Of a stretch of 64,000 nt of DNA, positions 1-11,054 are shown in pieces. The position numbers were made by a program, and so were the translations under genes. Below the pieces are notes generated by a model that did not search any database, had not been told where the DNA came from, and was given only the letters and a program-made list of their open reading frames with translations. Source of the DNA: Stemphylium vesicarium (taxonomy: Eukaryota > Ascomycota > Dothideomycetes > Pleosporales > Pleosporaceae). The stretch covers positions 682,001-746,000 of the forward strand of contig QXCR01000001.1 of the NCBI GenBank assembly GCA_004380135.1, given 5' to 3'. The stretch's first letter is position 1. Every line of letters starts with the position of its first letter.

Positions 1-1131
1 CAGGTTGAACTATTGCTACGATGGGCTCTAAATCTCGTGCATGAAGGTAACCTTCAGTTACAAGAGCACACAGAGCAGCAATTGTCACGTAGCCCAAGGT
101 CGCAATCCTCACACGACGACTCGCCCAATATGCGAAGAATCCAACCCCACCCCGAAGAACGCGAAGAGCAGTCGCCGGCACTGAAACAGCATCAGACACA
201 CCATGACCAGGATTATTTCACTCGCCTTAATGCTGCATCAGACGAGACCAGAAGAAACCCGTATGGAACAGTGACTAAACCGACGAAGAAGTCTCCACAT
301 CATACCACCTCATCTTCTGGATCCTTTCATGCGCTCCCACGATCACCTACACAGACGCGGCAACCCGTACACTCACTCAGATTACCCTCGCCATCGTCGT
401 TGAACCCCTCGAGCTCTCAAACCTTACCGCCCATCACATCGCCGCAGAGTACAGCACACAACAGCCAGCTGAAAGAACTACAAAATCAAGTCAGTGTAAA
501 GGCACTACAGTTCAAAACACTACAATGCGAATATGAGAGTCTAGTTCAAAAGCTAGAGCGACAAAAAACCAAATGCGCTACCCTAGAAAACAAGTTCGAA
601 ATCAGCGATATTGAAATCAACACTCTAGCAGAAGAGAAGGAAAGGCTGCAGGCGCAGGTCACAGCGCTAGAGGCCCAGGTGGAAGAGCTACAGCAGAGCC
701 GGGATGAAGCGCGACGCCAAATCATTGCCAATGGAGGACAATACATGCGCATCATGGAGATGGCAAACAAGCTGCAGTCGCAGGGCGCAGACGATAAGAA
801 GAAATGGGAGGCAGAAAAGAAGGAGTTGGAACAACGCATCCGACTGTTGGAAGAAGCCATGGTCACTGGCAGTGGCGAGCAGGCCACTCCGACACCCGGT
901 ACAGAGCGTTCAGAGAGCGACAATCAGGCATTGCCGGCGTCTTCGTCATCACAATCCGAAACCATCAACGTTCTTCGTGCGGAAGTCACTCGCCTTCGCT
1001 CGCGCACCCAGACTCTAGAATTGGCGGTCCATACTATGCGACGGGAGAGTATCTCAATACAGACGGCAGCGCGGCAGCTTGTGGAATTGAACGATAGGCT
1101 GGAAGGTGCGGCAAAAGATGCAATGGGGTGA
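1..1131 (+). CDS. Coiled-coil protein, 5'-truncated by the window edge
   Basis: The reading frame is open from base 1 to the TGA ending at 1131, so the start lies left of the window or in an upstream exon. The first in-frame ATG is at 130, which is a poor start because coding-like sequence precedes it. The visible part has a polar, Ser/Pro/His-rich N-terminal stretch. From about base 470 to 860 follows a long heptad-patterned coiled coil rich in Glu, Gln, Lys and Leu (for example LEAQVEELQQSRDEARRQ). A Ser/Thr-rich break comes next, then a second short coiled coil (about 960-1110). No catalytic domain is visible. Structural or scaffold roles are typical of such proteins, but I do not recognise the family. 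The alternative, that this is a complete protein starting at 130, is less likely. Confidence 0.65.
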   Translation, partial: QVELLLRWALNLVHEGNLQLQEHTEQQLSRSPRSQSSHDDSPNMRRIQPHPEEREEQSPALKQHQTHHDQDYFTRLNAASDETRRNPYGTVTKPTKKSPHHTTSSSGSFHALPRSPTQTRQPVHSLRLPSPSSLNPSSSQTLPPITSPQSTAHNSQLKELQNQVSVKALQFKTLQCEYESLVQKLERQKTKCATLENKFEISDIEINTLAEEKERLQAQVTALEAQVEELQQSRDEARRQIIANGGQYMRIMEMANKLQSQGADDKKKWEAEKKELEQRIRLLEEAMVTGSGEQATPTPGTERSESDNQALPASSSSQSETINVLRAEVTRLRSRTQTLELAVHTMRRESISIQTAARQLVELNDRLEGAAKDAMG

Positions 1132-2177
1132 GGATGATGATGACATTGCTGTTGCTTTTCTGACAGTGTATCATTTTTTTATATCTAATGACAAGTATTC
1201 ATATACCATAATCTTCCGATACCGTTGCCCCCATGTTCGTTTTGAGTACCGGTGTCGAATCACGGTCCACACGAGCGATTTCCCAAAGCATTCTTCTCGA
1301 GTGCGACACTCTGTGATTACCAGTGTCTTCTCATATCTTATCGGCATCCCGTAAGCAACCACACCACACCACCCACACTATCCGGATGAGTGAATATCCT
1401 TCACCCCTCCCCATGCATCTGCTCAGCACAAACCACTTGCATGCCAAACTCTTTTACGTAAAACAAATGCCATCTCATTGCGTGGCCGATTCAGTACGGA
1501 CTGAGCTTATGTAGCGTCGCTGACATTTGCCTCGCGTCCAGCTCGTACATGAATTGCACATCGATCCTGGAAATATTGCCCTCCACCGTCGGCTCTCCGC
1601 TCCCCCTGTATTTGAGCTGGTTTGATTAAGCTTTTTTGCTCCGCAGGATAGAAATCGCGCATAGTGTACTCGGCCGATGTGGGGAGGGAATGGTCCGGTT
1701 GCTCTTGTGGGGAAATGTCAGCTATATCGGCACATGGATTGGGTGTGTGCTGGAGACGCGTGGCATACAGGGATGTCGTGCTGAAGAGAAGCTATGCCAG
1801 CGGTGTGTCGTTGTGGGAAGGGGTGTGTTTGCGAAGTGAGGAGGTATACTTGCTGACCTAGCAGTACATAACGGTCAATTGCGCTTTCGGTGTAGAAATT
1901 AAAACCATGTCCAGCGAGTAGCCACGTCATGACAAGGTCACGGAGCAACAGCACAAGCACAAGCCACGATGAATACAAGTTAGAGAAGATGTGTTTAACA
2001 ATAGTCCTAAATAGATAGGGGCAGAAGAAGCCCTCGACCACTCTAACGCCATGTATGCAAAAAATACCCTCACCCCAGTCTATACGCCTCTACTACGCCG
2101 AGAGACGAGGTAACAACATGTATGTAACAAAAGATAGAAAGAAGAAAGAAATCTGAAAACATCCGACATTGGCCCTA
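1132..2177. other. Intergenic, 3' flanks of two convergent genes
   Basis: About 1 kb between the coiled-coil gene and the 3' end of the ABCG gene. Only short overlapping frames on both strands are present and none has family-like composition. It presumably holds two 3' UTRs. I see no RNA gene, repeat or mobile element here. Confidence 0.6.
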
Positions 2178-5100
2178 CTACCTCTTCTCAACAAGCAATA
2201 GATGCATAGCCATGTAGGCGAGCAACACAAATGCACCACCAAACACACCGAGACCGATACAATCCTTCCACAGCGCTTGCGTGTTGAAGCCGAATGAGCT
2301 CAGAATAGCCGAACCGGGGACTTCGATGTCGAGACCGTACTTGTGGTCGATGAGGGAGAGGTATTTGACTTCGTTGACGATAAGGCCTTCGAAAGCGTAA
2401 TGGAAGATGGATAGCTGATCATGTCATTAGCAAAATTTTCGTTTATTAGAAAGTAGAAAGAAAGGGCGTAGGACTTACCGATTGCAGCCACTTGGCCACT
2501 GCAGGGATACTGTCTTTGTTCAAGAAGAAGCCAGAGAACAACAGACTGAAGAGCATGACGAGTACGCCAATCAAGTTCGCAACACCCGAGTTGCGGAATA
2601 CGATACCGATGAAGAGGAAAATGGCAGCCGCGGCGAGGTTGAAGAGGACGAGGAAGAGGGTGAACTTGAGGAAGTTGGGCCAGGCGGGGATGAGGCCTGT
2701 CATTGGGTAAACAATGATGCCGAGGATGATGGGCGGTAGAAGACGCAGAGGGATGATGTCGAAAATGACCTTGGCGGCGAAGTACGCAGGAGGAGAGTAG
2801 TAACCCTTGGCACGCTCGCGGGTAAAGAGAAGCCTCTCAGGTGCGAAGACGGTGAGGATGGTCAAGCTGCTGAAACCGAAGAGCGATAGGACGAACAAGA
2901 ACAGACCAAGACGGTTCTGGAATCCCTTGATGTCGTCTGTGAGACCGTAGAAGAGGAAGCCCAGGAAGACGGCGAGAACGATGGCGATGGCGTAGTGGGT
3001 GAGCATGAGCATCGGGTTGCGGTATAGGTTGCGCCATGTGCGTCGCGACAGGATCCGGAATTGGCCCACAATGCCAACCTTTTTGAATCCCTTCAACTTG
3101 CCCGCGGCGACGAACCCATTATGCTCCTGTGTACCGTTCGTGCCGTTAGCCTGGTTGGCGCTGGCGATCGAACTAGCAATATCTTCGCGAATCCTAGCGG
3201 CGACGTCAGATGAGGAATAGGCATTGATGAGAAGGTCGAGGTTGGTTCCAGTTGCGCCGTTAGCAGGAGGTGGAAGCTCATCTGGGTCCTCAAGAATCTG
3301 AGGAGGTACGCCACCTCCTTGACGGGTAAGCTTCAGCCATTGGGCCTTGATAGCGCTTCGGCGATCGTAGGGTTCCTCATCAGTCTTGGGCGACATGGCA
3401 CCATCGTTGACAGGGGCACCCTTCTTCCTTGTGAACAACTCGCGTTCTTGTTGCTGCTTGATAGATGTCCTTCGCTTGCTCTTGGGTCGCATCATACTGG
3501 AATTGCTAGGACTGCCAGCTTCAAGCTCAGATGTGTTGATGCTGGGAATAGACTTGACAGCGATTGCACTGCTTGCACTCGTGGTGAGTCCGTCGCGGTT
3601 GAGATCACGGTTGAAGATGGAGCTATCTTCGTCGATGGGCTGACGTGCTGTGCTCGCGTGCATGGTAAGGTCGACGATGTAATCAGCAATGTTGAAACCA
3701 GGTGGGCAAGTGTAGCCAAGCTCATCAAAGTATGACTGGCAGTTCTCAAAGGGTCCAGAGTAGACGGCGCGGCCCTTTGCGAGCAGGATAAGTTGATCAA
3801 AGAGGGCTACGATGTTGGAACGCGGCTGATGGATGGTAAAGACGACGGTTCGGTTGTAGTTCTTGACAAGGTTGACGAGACACTCAACTACATTGAAAGC
3901 GTTGTATGCGTCCAGTCCGCTGGTAGGCTCGTCCAAGAAGAGGATGCTGGGCGAAGTTACGAGCTCACAGGCAATTCCGACACGGCGCTTTTCTCCACCA
4001 GAAATGCCGCGACCACTTTCCTCGGAGCCGATCTTTTGGTTGCGAATGTGGTAGATGCCAAGTTGGCGTTCGACGTCTTCGACCTTTTGTTCTTTCGAGA
4101 TACGGCTCATCTCTTTGGGTAGACGTAACAGTGCGGAGTCAAGGATGGTTTCGTGGACAGTCAAGGTAGGCAGCAGAGTATCTTCCTGGTCGACAAAACC
4201 GATGACGCTTCGGAATTCGTCGTCGCGGACCTTTTCTCCGTTGACGTAAAAGTCACCGCTATCAACTCCAATCTTCTTCTTGCGGGCGAGGATGTCCAGG
4301 AAGGTGGTTTTACCAGCACCAGAAGCTCCCATGATGGCGAGGAGCTCTCCAGGGTGCACAGCGCCAGAAATGCCAGAGAGAATCTGTTTTCCATGCAGGT
4401 TGTATGCGACGTTCTCAAACAAGAAGGCGGCTGGCTTGTGATCTGCCAGGAGCTTCGCATCCTCGTCTTCTTCATCGTCGGACAGATGGATGGGGCCGTA
4501 GCGCTGGCCTTCGGCACGGTGGGTGAGATACCATACAGCCAGGATAGCCGCGACTATGAACAGCGCGCAACCGGCGATGACACCGGCGATGAGAGGCGTG
4601 TTGATCTTCTTGATGGGTCTTTCGTAACCGGGCACCTCGGTTTGGTATAGACACTCGCCCGTGTCGCATTGCAGGAAGATGCTCTCGTCGCCGAAGATAC
4701 TAGAGATTAGGTCGTTCATAGCAGGCTCGGAGAAGACGCTGCCGCTTTCCTTGGTGTTGATAGCTGAGATGCCTCTGAATTCAGCAGGACCCTTGATGGA
4801 CTCCCTCAAGAAGTCGCCAATGTCGACAGAGCCATCCTCGCCACAAAGCATCCTGTCCGGTACGCACTCGCACTTGATGTTCTCGCATCGGTACTTGGTG
4901 ATGTTGCGGTCGGATTCGGCGGTGAAGTGGGAGGAGCACGTGTCGAGGGCGCAGTAGAAGGATTCCCTCTGGTCAACCCAGACTGTGTAACGGTCAGCTA
5001 TGAGACGAGAGGTGGCATGGGAAAGACTTACACTGGAAATTGCACTCTTCTGACTCGGCGTTGCAGGAGAAGGTGGCCTGGGGCTTCTTCTCCTTTAGAG

Positions 5101-5593
5101 TATCGCGGATCTTTCTGTTGGTGATGTCGCAGATCTGGAAGTTCTCCTTGACCAGTTGGCCATCCTTGTAGCAGACTCCGCCCTCTCTGTCCGGCATCAT
5201 GGCATTGCAGGCATCGTTTGTCTGGCAGACATTGCAGTTGATACCCGACCAGCCATCTTTGCAGTCGCATTCCTTTGCGCCTCCTCTTGGGGAGCGGTCC
5301 TTGCCATCTGGAAGCGCGCCACACAGAGGTTCTGAGCAGTCCTCGCCACCAAATCCAGGGCCACAGTTGCATCTTCCATTGGCCTTGCTGCAGTCTGCGA
5401 ACTGCTTGCACTTGAAGTCCTCGAGGTTGCAGTTGAAGCACGGGGGGCAGCCATCGGGGCGGTCGCCATATATGGTGAAGACGTCTTGGGGCGATTCGGC
5501 GAGGGAGTAGTTTGCGAATGTCTTGTAGGCTGCACCCGTCGATGTCAGGCCCAGCACGGCGGCGAGCGAAGTCGCCCACGTTCGTTGGCGCAT
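2178..5593 (-). CDS. ADP1: ABCG-family transporter with EGF-like ectodomain (Adp1 type)
   Basis: Exons 5593-5032, 4982-2479 and 2414-2178 (introns 49 and 64 bp, both GTAAGT donors) give 1100 residues, close to the yeast Adp1 length of about 1050. The protein starts with a signal peptide (residues 1 to about 21), followed by a Cys-rich EGF-like region (about 40-190). A first membrane segment lies at about 317-343. The single nucleotide-binding domain has Walker A GASGAGKT (about 407), signature SGGEKRR (about 514) and Walker B ILFLDEPTSGLD (about 534). A long polar linker leads to a C-terminal block of about six membrane helices. This matches ABCG half transporters with an extra lumenal/extracellular domain. 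The substrate is unknown, and yeast Adp1 itself is poorly characterised. The gene is divergent from the aminotransferase at 6222. The final exon, LSIFHYAFEGLIVNEV onward, is in phase 0 and restores the expected end of the family. Confidence 0.9.
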
Positions 5594-6221
5594 GTCGTGC
5601 GTCTGCGGCGCGGAGGCAGCTGTACCAGGCAGCTACGAGGCGACCAACGTGTTTCTCGTGAAGTCGGATATGACCAGAGCTGGGAGATGGACGAGCACGT
5701 GTGAAAGGAGCGACGAGGGAGCTGGATAGCTCGCGATAGTAACGCGGGACGGAGAGCAGTTATGGTGGCCACACGGGCGTGGTTGCTATCATCGGCGGTG
5801 CACGACAGTGATTCGCCGTTGATTCAGCCAAGCATCATGGCGGACCGTTAAACCGAGGCACAGGGCACGCCAGGCACCCCGTCACTCGTCATCGATGTCT
5901 GGACATAGCCATGCAAAAGGCCGTATCATGGCTATGCAGAAGAACAACAGTCGGATTCTGAACAATGCGGCAATATGATCAGCATGACCGCGCGACAGCG
6001 CGACACAACCACGCCCGCCCTCTCTTCGGCGATACTTGGCTGTCGGTAGTCCTCTAGCGACGGACTAGCTCGCGGCCCGCTTTGATGGAACCATCGAGCG
6101 GACCATATGCGCCCTATGTCAATGTCGCAGTGATCAAAGTGAACAATTGTTTTGTGCCTTCGGACTCATACTTTTCCGTCTTCTTCACGAGTTAAGCAGC
6201 ATAGCAGTACATACATACACC
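5594..6221. promoter_or_regulatory. Divergent promoter region, ABCG gene / aminotransferase
   Basis: 628 bp between two start codons that point away from each other, so it must contain both promoters. It holds a perfect 10-bp inverted repeat, CATAGCCATG at 5904-5913 and CATGGCTATG at 5927-5936, with a 13-bp spacer. It also has one GCCAAG (5827-5832) and one CTTGGC. No ORF here looks real. Confidence 0.6.
5904..5936. repeat. Perfect 10-bp inverted repeat
   Basis: CATAGCCATG (5904-5913), 13-bp spacer, CATGGCTATG (5927-5936). It is about 310 bp upstream of the ABCG start and 285 bp upstream of the aminotransferase start. It could be a dimeric transcription-factor site or chance. Confidence 0.6.
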
Positions 6222-7483
6222 ATGGTCAAAATCGAAGAATTCGCCGTCGAGTCCGTAAGTTGATTCCCCGCATTCCTGCAACCTCGCGCGGGGAGCGAAC
6301 TGACCAGTAAAAGTGGATGGACGCATATGAGACGAAATGCAAGTACAACATCGCCGAGACATGCTGCGCCTCAATCTCCATCGACCAACTACGCGAACTG
6401 TCGGAAAACAAAGACAAGCAAGTACTTGATACTTCGCGCGTCTTGAACTACGGCGCCATTAGAGGAAGTGACGACCTGCGGAACAACCTTGCTCGTCTAT
6501 ACTCTGCAAAAGTCACCTCTCCGCTCTCACCAGAGAACATCCTAACCACAGCCGGTGCTATCCAGGCAAACTACCTGACTGCATATGCTCTCGTAGGGTC
6601 CGGCGATCATGTCATCTGCCACCACCCCACCTACCAATCTCTCTACGAGGTACCCAAGCAACTGGGTGCCGAAGTCGACCTCTGGAAAGCAAAGCCAGAA
6701 AACAACTGGATACCAACCATCGAAGACCTAAAGGCACTCATCAAGCCCAACACCAAGCTTATCATCCTCAACAACCCCAACAACCCTACCGGTGCTGTCC
6801 TCGGCAAGACCTTCCTCCAGCAAGTCGTCGACCTAGCTTCAGAGAAGAACATTACCATCATGGGTGACGAAGTCTACCGGCCACTCTTCCACGGCATCAG
6901 CCCCTTGGACAAAGAGTTCCCACCCTCTCTCCTCTCCATGGGCTATAACAACGTCATCGTCACGGGCTCCATGTCCAAAGCCTACTCACTCGCCGGCATC
7001 CGCATAGGATGGGTAGCCTCACGTAGCAGTGAGTTGGTCGAGAAGATTGCCGCAGCAAGACACTACACCACAATATCCGTCTCCTACTTTGACGAGCAAG
7101 TCGCAGCCTACGCCTTGCACTCGTCCACAGTACACAACCTACTCGCCCGCAACATCCAGCTCGCCAAAACCAACCTCGCTCTCCTAGAGAAGTTCGTCAT
7201 CAAGAACGAAGACGAGTGTGAGTGGGTGAAACCAGTCGCTGGCACTACGGCTTTTGTCAAGTTTCACAGAGAAGGCAAGCCAGTCGACTCAGTGGATTTC
7301 TGCAAGAAGCTGCTCGAAGCCACCGGCGTCATGTTTGTACCGGGCAGCACGTGTTTCGGCGAGGAATTCAAGGGTTATGTGCGGATTGGGTTTGTGAACC
7401 AGACGGATGTTATAAAGGAGGGTTTGGATGCTGCGACCAAGTTTATCCGGAAGAACCTAGATGAAGTTGACCTGGCTGCATGA
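6222..7483 (+). CDS. PLP-dependent aminotransferase, class I/II (fold type I)
   Basis: Exons 6222-6254 and 6314-7483 (59-bp intron) give 400 residues, a normal length for fold-type I aminotransferases. The motif NNPNNPTG lies near residue 165. The PLP-binding lysine is K233 in SMSKAYSLAG, followed by the phosphate-contact arginine in GIRIGW. The C-terminal arginine of the RIGF motif, the usual carboxylate anchor, is also present. It should transfer an amino group between an amino acid and a 2-oxo acid, probably in the cytosol since I see no targeting signal. The donor specificity cannot be read from sequence. It resembles the fungal capreomycidine-synthase-like or aspartate-aminotransferase-like group. 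Exon 2 must start at TGG (6314), because use of the CAG six bases earlier gives an immediate TAA. Confidence 0.9.
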
Positions 7484-7874
7484 GCACTCTTTCATCCGTA
7501 GATCAAAATATTCAATACAACAACAAAGTAAGTTTCGAATAATGCAGTCATGATGGTGGTTCAGTGAATGAGGTGTGTGGCCGCTGCCTATTCTGACCGA
7601 TCACCCCAACCCTCTAACCCCGGCAGGGGCGACTCAGCCCTGTTAACGGCACGCCTTGCAACGCCCTGCAACGCCAAGGCTTACTGCGCCTGGCGACATA
7701 GATATATGCTCTGTGTTACGACAAAACAAGACTTGCCATCCTACATTCATCCAAGATGCGAGACGAATATAACGATTTGATCTGTTTTACAAACCCATTT
7801 TTTCCATCTGCTTTATACCCATAGAGAATCTACACATCTTCACCCCAGTCAAAACACAATATACTACTATACAC
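7484..7874. other. Intergenic between two tandem plus-strand genes
   Basis: 391 bp containing the aminotransferase 3' flank and the upstream region of the 7875 gene. I see no motif, repeat or RNA gene in it. Confidence 0.5.
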
Positions 7875-8219
7875 ATGGCTACCGCGTTCCCAGACTGCAA
7901 AGAGAAAACGACTACCGTCGACGAACAAAGTGTCGCATCAACACAGTCGTCCTCTACGCCAACCACCACTGCTACTGCACCCAAAGACTCTTCTTCCTCA
8001 CACTCCTCATGGAGATCTAAACTACACATCCACCGCTCCGCACCCTCGGTCCCTGGAAAAGAGAAATGGCGCGATGCTTCACTAAGCGATAAGGAGCGCT
8101 GGAAGGAGTGGCAGAAAGCAAAGGATAAGGAGCGGATGCAGGGGTCGACAGCGGGCTTCTATACCCAATTTTACAAAGGCGAGGGGAAGACGGGGTATTG
8201 GGCGGATATGGGGTTTTAG
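7875..8219 (+). CDS. Small conserved-looking protein, 114 aa
   Basis: An uninterrupted frame from ATG 7875 to the TAG at 8217-8219. The first half is Ser/Thr-rich and probably disordered. The second half is charged and patterned (KEKWRDASLSDKERWKEWQK) and ends in an aromatic tail, FYTQFYKGEGKTGYWADMGF. The ordered, basic-aromatic C-terminus looks more like a constrained protein than a chance frame. I do not recognise a family and see no signal peptide or membrane helix. Its small size and lack of introns leave some doubt. It is tail-to-tail with the minus-strand gene ending at 8420, 200 bp away. Confidence 0.6.
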   Translation: MATAFPDCKEKTTTVDEQSVASTQSSSTPTTTATAPKDSSSSHSSWRSKLHIHRSAPSVPGKEKWRDASLSDKERWKEWQKAKDKERMQGSTAGFYTQFYKGEGKTGYWADMGF

Positions 8220-8419
8220 TGATGGGAAGAGGTGGAGATAAATGGTGGTGTTTGTGGGGGTTTGGAAGATGGCAAGATGGTTCAGGATACTTGCCATTGT
8301 TCTATTTTACAGTTGTTCTTCGGGTAATGTACAGTAATACAGTTCATGTACAGGGTTCGTTTCGTAAACGGCAGTCCTCAGGCACTAATTTGAGTGCTGC
8401 TAGTATCATGGTCAATCGA

Positions 8420-9356
8420 TCATTCCTCAGCGATGAGTCTGTCCACGGCTAAGAAGAGTTAGCAATCGTTCCACCAATTCCACCTCACGATCAAGCAACA
8501 TACCTTTGCCATTCTCCATCAACCACCCCGAACAGTCAATCTTCCAGTCCTCTCCCTGAACCTTGACCTTGGCAATACCAAACCTCAGCACCGCGAACTT
8601 GAAGCGCAAGAAGAAGTTTGTCCACTTCTGATGCACCCAGCGCGCCGATCCTTCCCAGGCTCGTGCTGCAATGTTCATGTGCCCCAAGTCATCCCATACT
8701 CTTTGCTTCCGGAAGCGCTCTGCCTCCAACAGCTCTTGTACCATAGGCTCCGTCTTTTCGCTGATAGTAGCACTTCCAAGCTGTGAGTATATGACGCGCT
8801 CTTTTGACCACGGTGCTGCGCGGACAGTCATGCGTAATTGCATAGGCCCACCCTGCATACTGGGCATGACTTCCAACATCCTCATGCGGTTCGTAGGCGC
8901 AGTGCAAATGTAGCATCCAATGACGATAAACGCCGCGCCTACAACGACGTATGTCGGCCGTACAAAAAACGGCATCCCCATGTCTTTGATATCATCGTTA
9001 AACTTCATGGAATAAGCGCCCACACCAATCCACAGCGCACCCGTGCCGTACACCTTGGCGTAGTACCATCTGTTCCTTGGGGCCTGGTAAATCAATACTG
9101 GCTGCCGCGTCTGGGCGACCTGGCGCAAGACGGGATCATTGCTGACGAAACTCGACTTTGGGCTCGTGAGGTTGCTTCTGTACGAGTTCTGGTAGCGGCG
9201 GAGGACGGACGAGGTGAAGGACCGGGCGTTGCGCTGTGCGGACGTGGGCTGGCAAAAGGACGCTCGTGTCCCGAAGAGGGCGGCGCGGAGGGAGGAGGGG
9301 AGGCGGAGAGTATGCTGGCGGAGGAAGGCGTCGAAGCCCCGGGAGAAGGCTGCCAT
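8420..9356 (-). CDS. Mitochondrial two-TM membrane protein (unrecognised, TMEM223-like at most)
   Basis: Exons 9356-8504 and 8448-8420 give 293 residues. The 55-bp intron has a GTATGT donor, a GCTAAC branch point and a TTAG acceptor. Reading through the intron would add a wrong tail, whereas the spliced end is ENGKAVDRLIAEE. The N-terminus is Arg/Ser/Ala-rich and lacks acidic residues for about 40 positions (it includes NARSFTSSVLRRY), a typical mitochondrial presequence. Two hydrophobic segments lie near residues 102-118 and 131-151, followed by a soluble basic domain of about 140 residues. The two-helix layout with a C-terminal matrix or intermembrane-space domain recalls the TMEM223 group of respiratory-complex assembly factors, but that is a weak analogy. 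It is divergent from PDX1 (289 bp between starts), another mitochondrial gene. Confidence 0.8.
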
Positions 9357-9645
9357 TGCTGTTTACTACCTAAAGCCGGAGTTTCACCAGAACATTACAC
9401 CCAGCTTAGTTGAGACGGCAGTATTTGTGGCCGTCAATCTGTATGTCTGCCTTGCGACAGTTATCTCGGTGTTCCGATGATGGAAAATGTACTACTAAAA
9501 AAGAGCGGCCCAAGCGCGCCTGTCGACACCTCCGAAGCTGATCCCGCGCTCAACATTTCCCACCAGCGACGTTCAAAGGCCAGCCAACATCCCCGACCCA
9601 CCGCCCAAGTTGCGCCTTCGCCTTGTACCGGTCAATTGATACCAC

Positions 9646-11054
9646 ATGGCTTCGCTCGCGGCAGTATGTAGGGTTTCGGCGCGCGCTGCCTCGCAGCAGC
9701 TGCGCAGCCAGGGCGCCCGGAGAGGTAAGAAAGAGATGATACACCATCGGGGCATGGACTTTGGGCTGACACGATGCATAGGCCTTCATTCCAGCCAGGC
9801 TTCGCTTGCCGCCCAGAATTTCAACATGCCCGCGCTTTCTCCGACCATGACCGAGGGCAACATTGCGACTTGGAAGATCAAGGAAGGCGATTCTTTTTCC
9901 GCTGGAGATGTCCTCCTTGAGATCGAGACGGATAAGGCGCAGATGGATGTAGAGGCTCAGGATGATGGTGTCTTGGCAAAAATCACTGTACGTGCCTGAC
10001 AAGGCTGTGTTGACTTGTTGAAAACTAACAACGGATATAGATCGGAGATGGATCAAAGGCAGTGCAGGTCGGCACACGGATAGCAGTCACCGCGGAGCCC
10101 GGCGACGACTTGAGCTCTCTCGAGATTCCCACCGAAGACAACGCTGCGCCAAAGAAAGAGGCTGAGGCGCCCAAACCATCCAAGGAAGAGTCTAAGCCAG
10201 TACCCAAGGAGGAGCGAACATCTACCCCGCCTGCGAAATCGGATGCCTCCAAGAAACCCTCGAGCGGTAAGGCCACGAAGCAAACCTACCCGCTATACCC
10301 CTCTGTACAACATCTCTTGGAAGTCAATGGACTGCCCAAGGCGGAGGCCGACAAGATCCCAGCTACAGGTCCAGGTGGCAGGCTACTCAAGGGAGACGTG
10401 CTCGCATACCTCGGCCAGATCGAGAACTCGTACCCCTCAGAACTCGCCGGTCGCTTCACCAAGCTTTCCCACCTTGATTTATCAAACATCAAGCCCATGG
10501 CCAAGAAGGAGGCACCAAAGAAGGCCGCGGCTGCAGCACCTAAGGTAGTGGAGGACCTGCCCGTTGAGTTGGCCATGCCCATCTCTCTAACAGCCGTCAT
10601 GGAGTGCCAGAAGCGCGTCAAGGACTCAATAGGCGTCTTCCTACCACTCTCCACCTTTGTCGCGCGCGCAACCGAGCTTGCAAACGAGGATCTGCCCAAA
10701 TCCAAGACCGCAAAGCCATCAGCAGACGAGCTCTTCAATGCCGTCCTTGGTCTCGACAAGGTATCCTCAAAGTACTCGCAAGGCAACTTTGTCCCACAAA
10801 TCACCGCACTACCCCCCACTGCCCTTTCTCAGCGATCAACAACATCGCCAAAGAAGGCCGACATCTTCGACATTCTATCCGGCAAGAAGCCCAGCCCACC
10901 TAAGCGATCCCCCGTCGCTGGCGCGGCAGGTGTCGTAGGCCCCCTCAACGTCTTCAGCGTCAGCGTACCAAAAGGCGACGAGAAGCGCGGACAAGTCTTC
11001 CTCGAGCGCGTCAAGGCTGTCCTAGAAGCTGAACCCGGTCGATTGGTCGTGTAA
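9646..11054 (+). CDS. PDX1: Pyruvate dehydrogenase complex E3-binding protein (protein X)
   Basis: Exons 9646-9724, 9782-9987 and 10041-11054 (introns 57 and 53 bp) give 432 residues. An Arg/Ala-rich mitochondrial presequence (about 1-35) is followed by a lipoyl domain (about 37-115) with lipoyl-lysine K78 in EIETDKAQMD. A Pro/Lys/Glu-rich linker comes next. The E3-binding domain (about 178-222) contains YPSVQHLLEVNGL and GPGGRLLKGDVL. The C-terminal third lacks the catalytic HxxxD motif of dihydrolipoyl acetyltransferase, which separates Pdx1 from E2. Pdx1 tethers dihydrolipoamide dehydrogenase to the E2 core in the matrix. The first intron is open in frame, so only splice signals and family alignment show it. 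Confidence 0.92.

Noticed and set aside
9725..9781. In-frame read-through of PDX1 intron 1 as coding
   Set aside because: It has GTAAGA donor, branch-like CTGAC and ATAG acceptor, and removal gives a normal presequence to lipoyl-domain transition.
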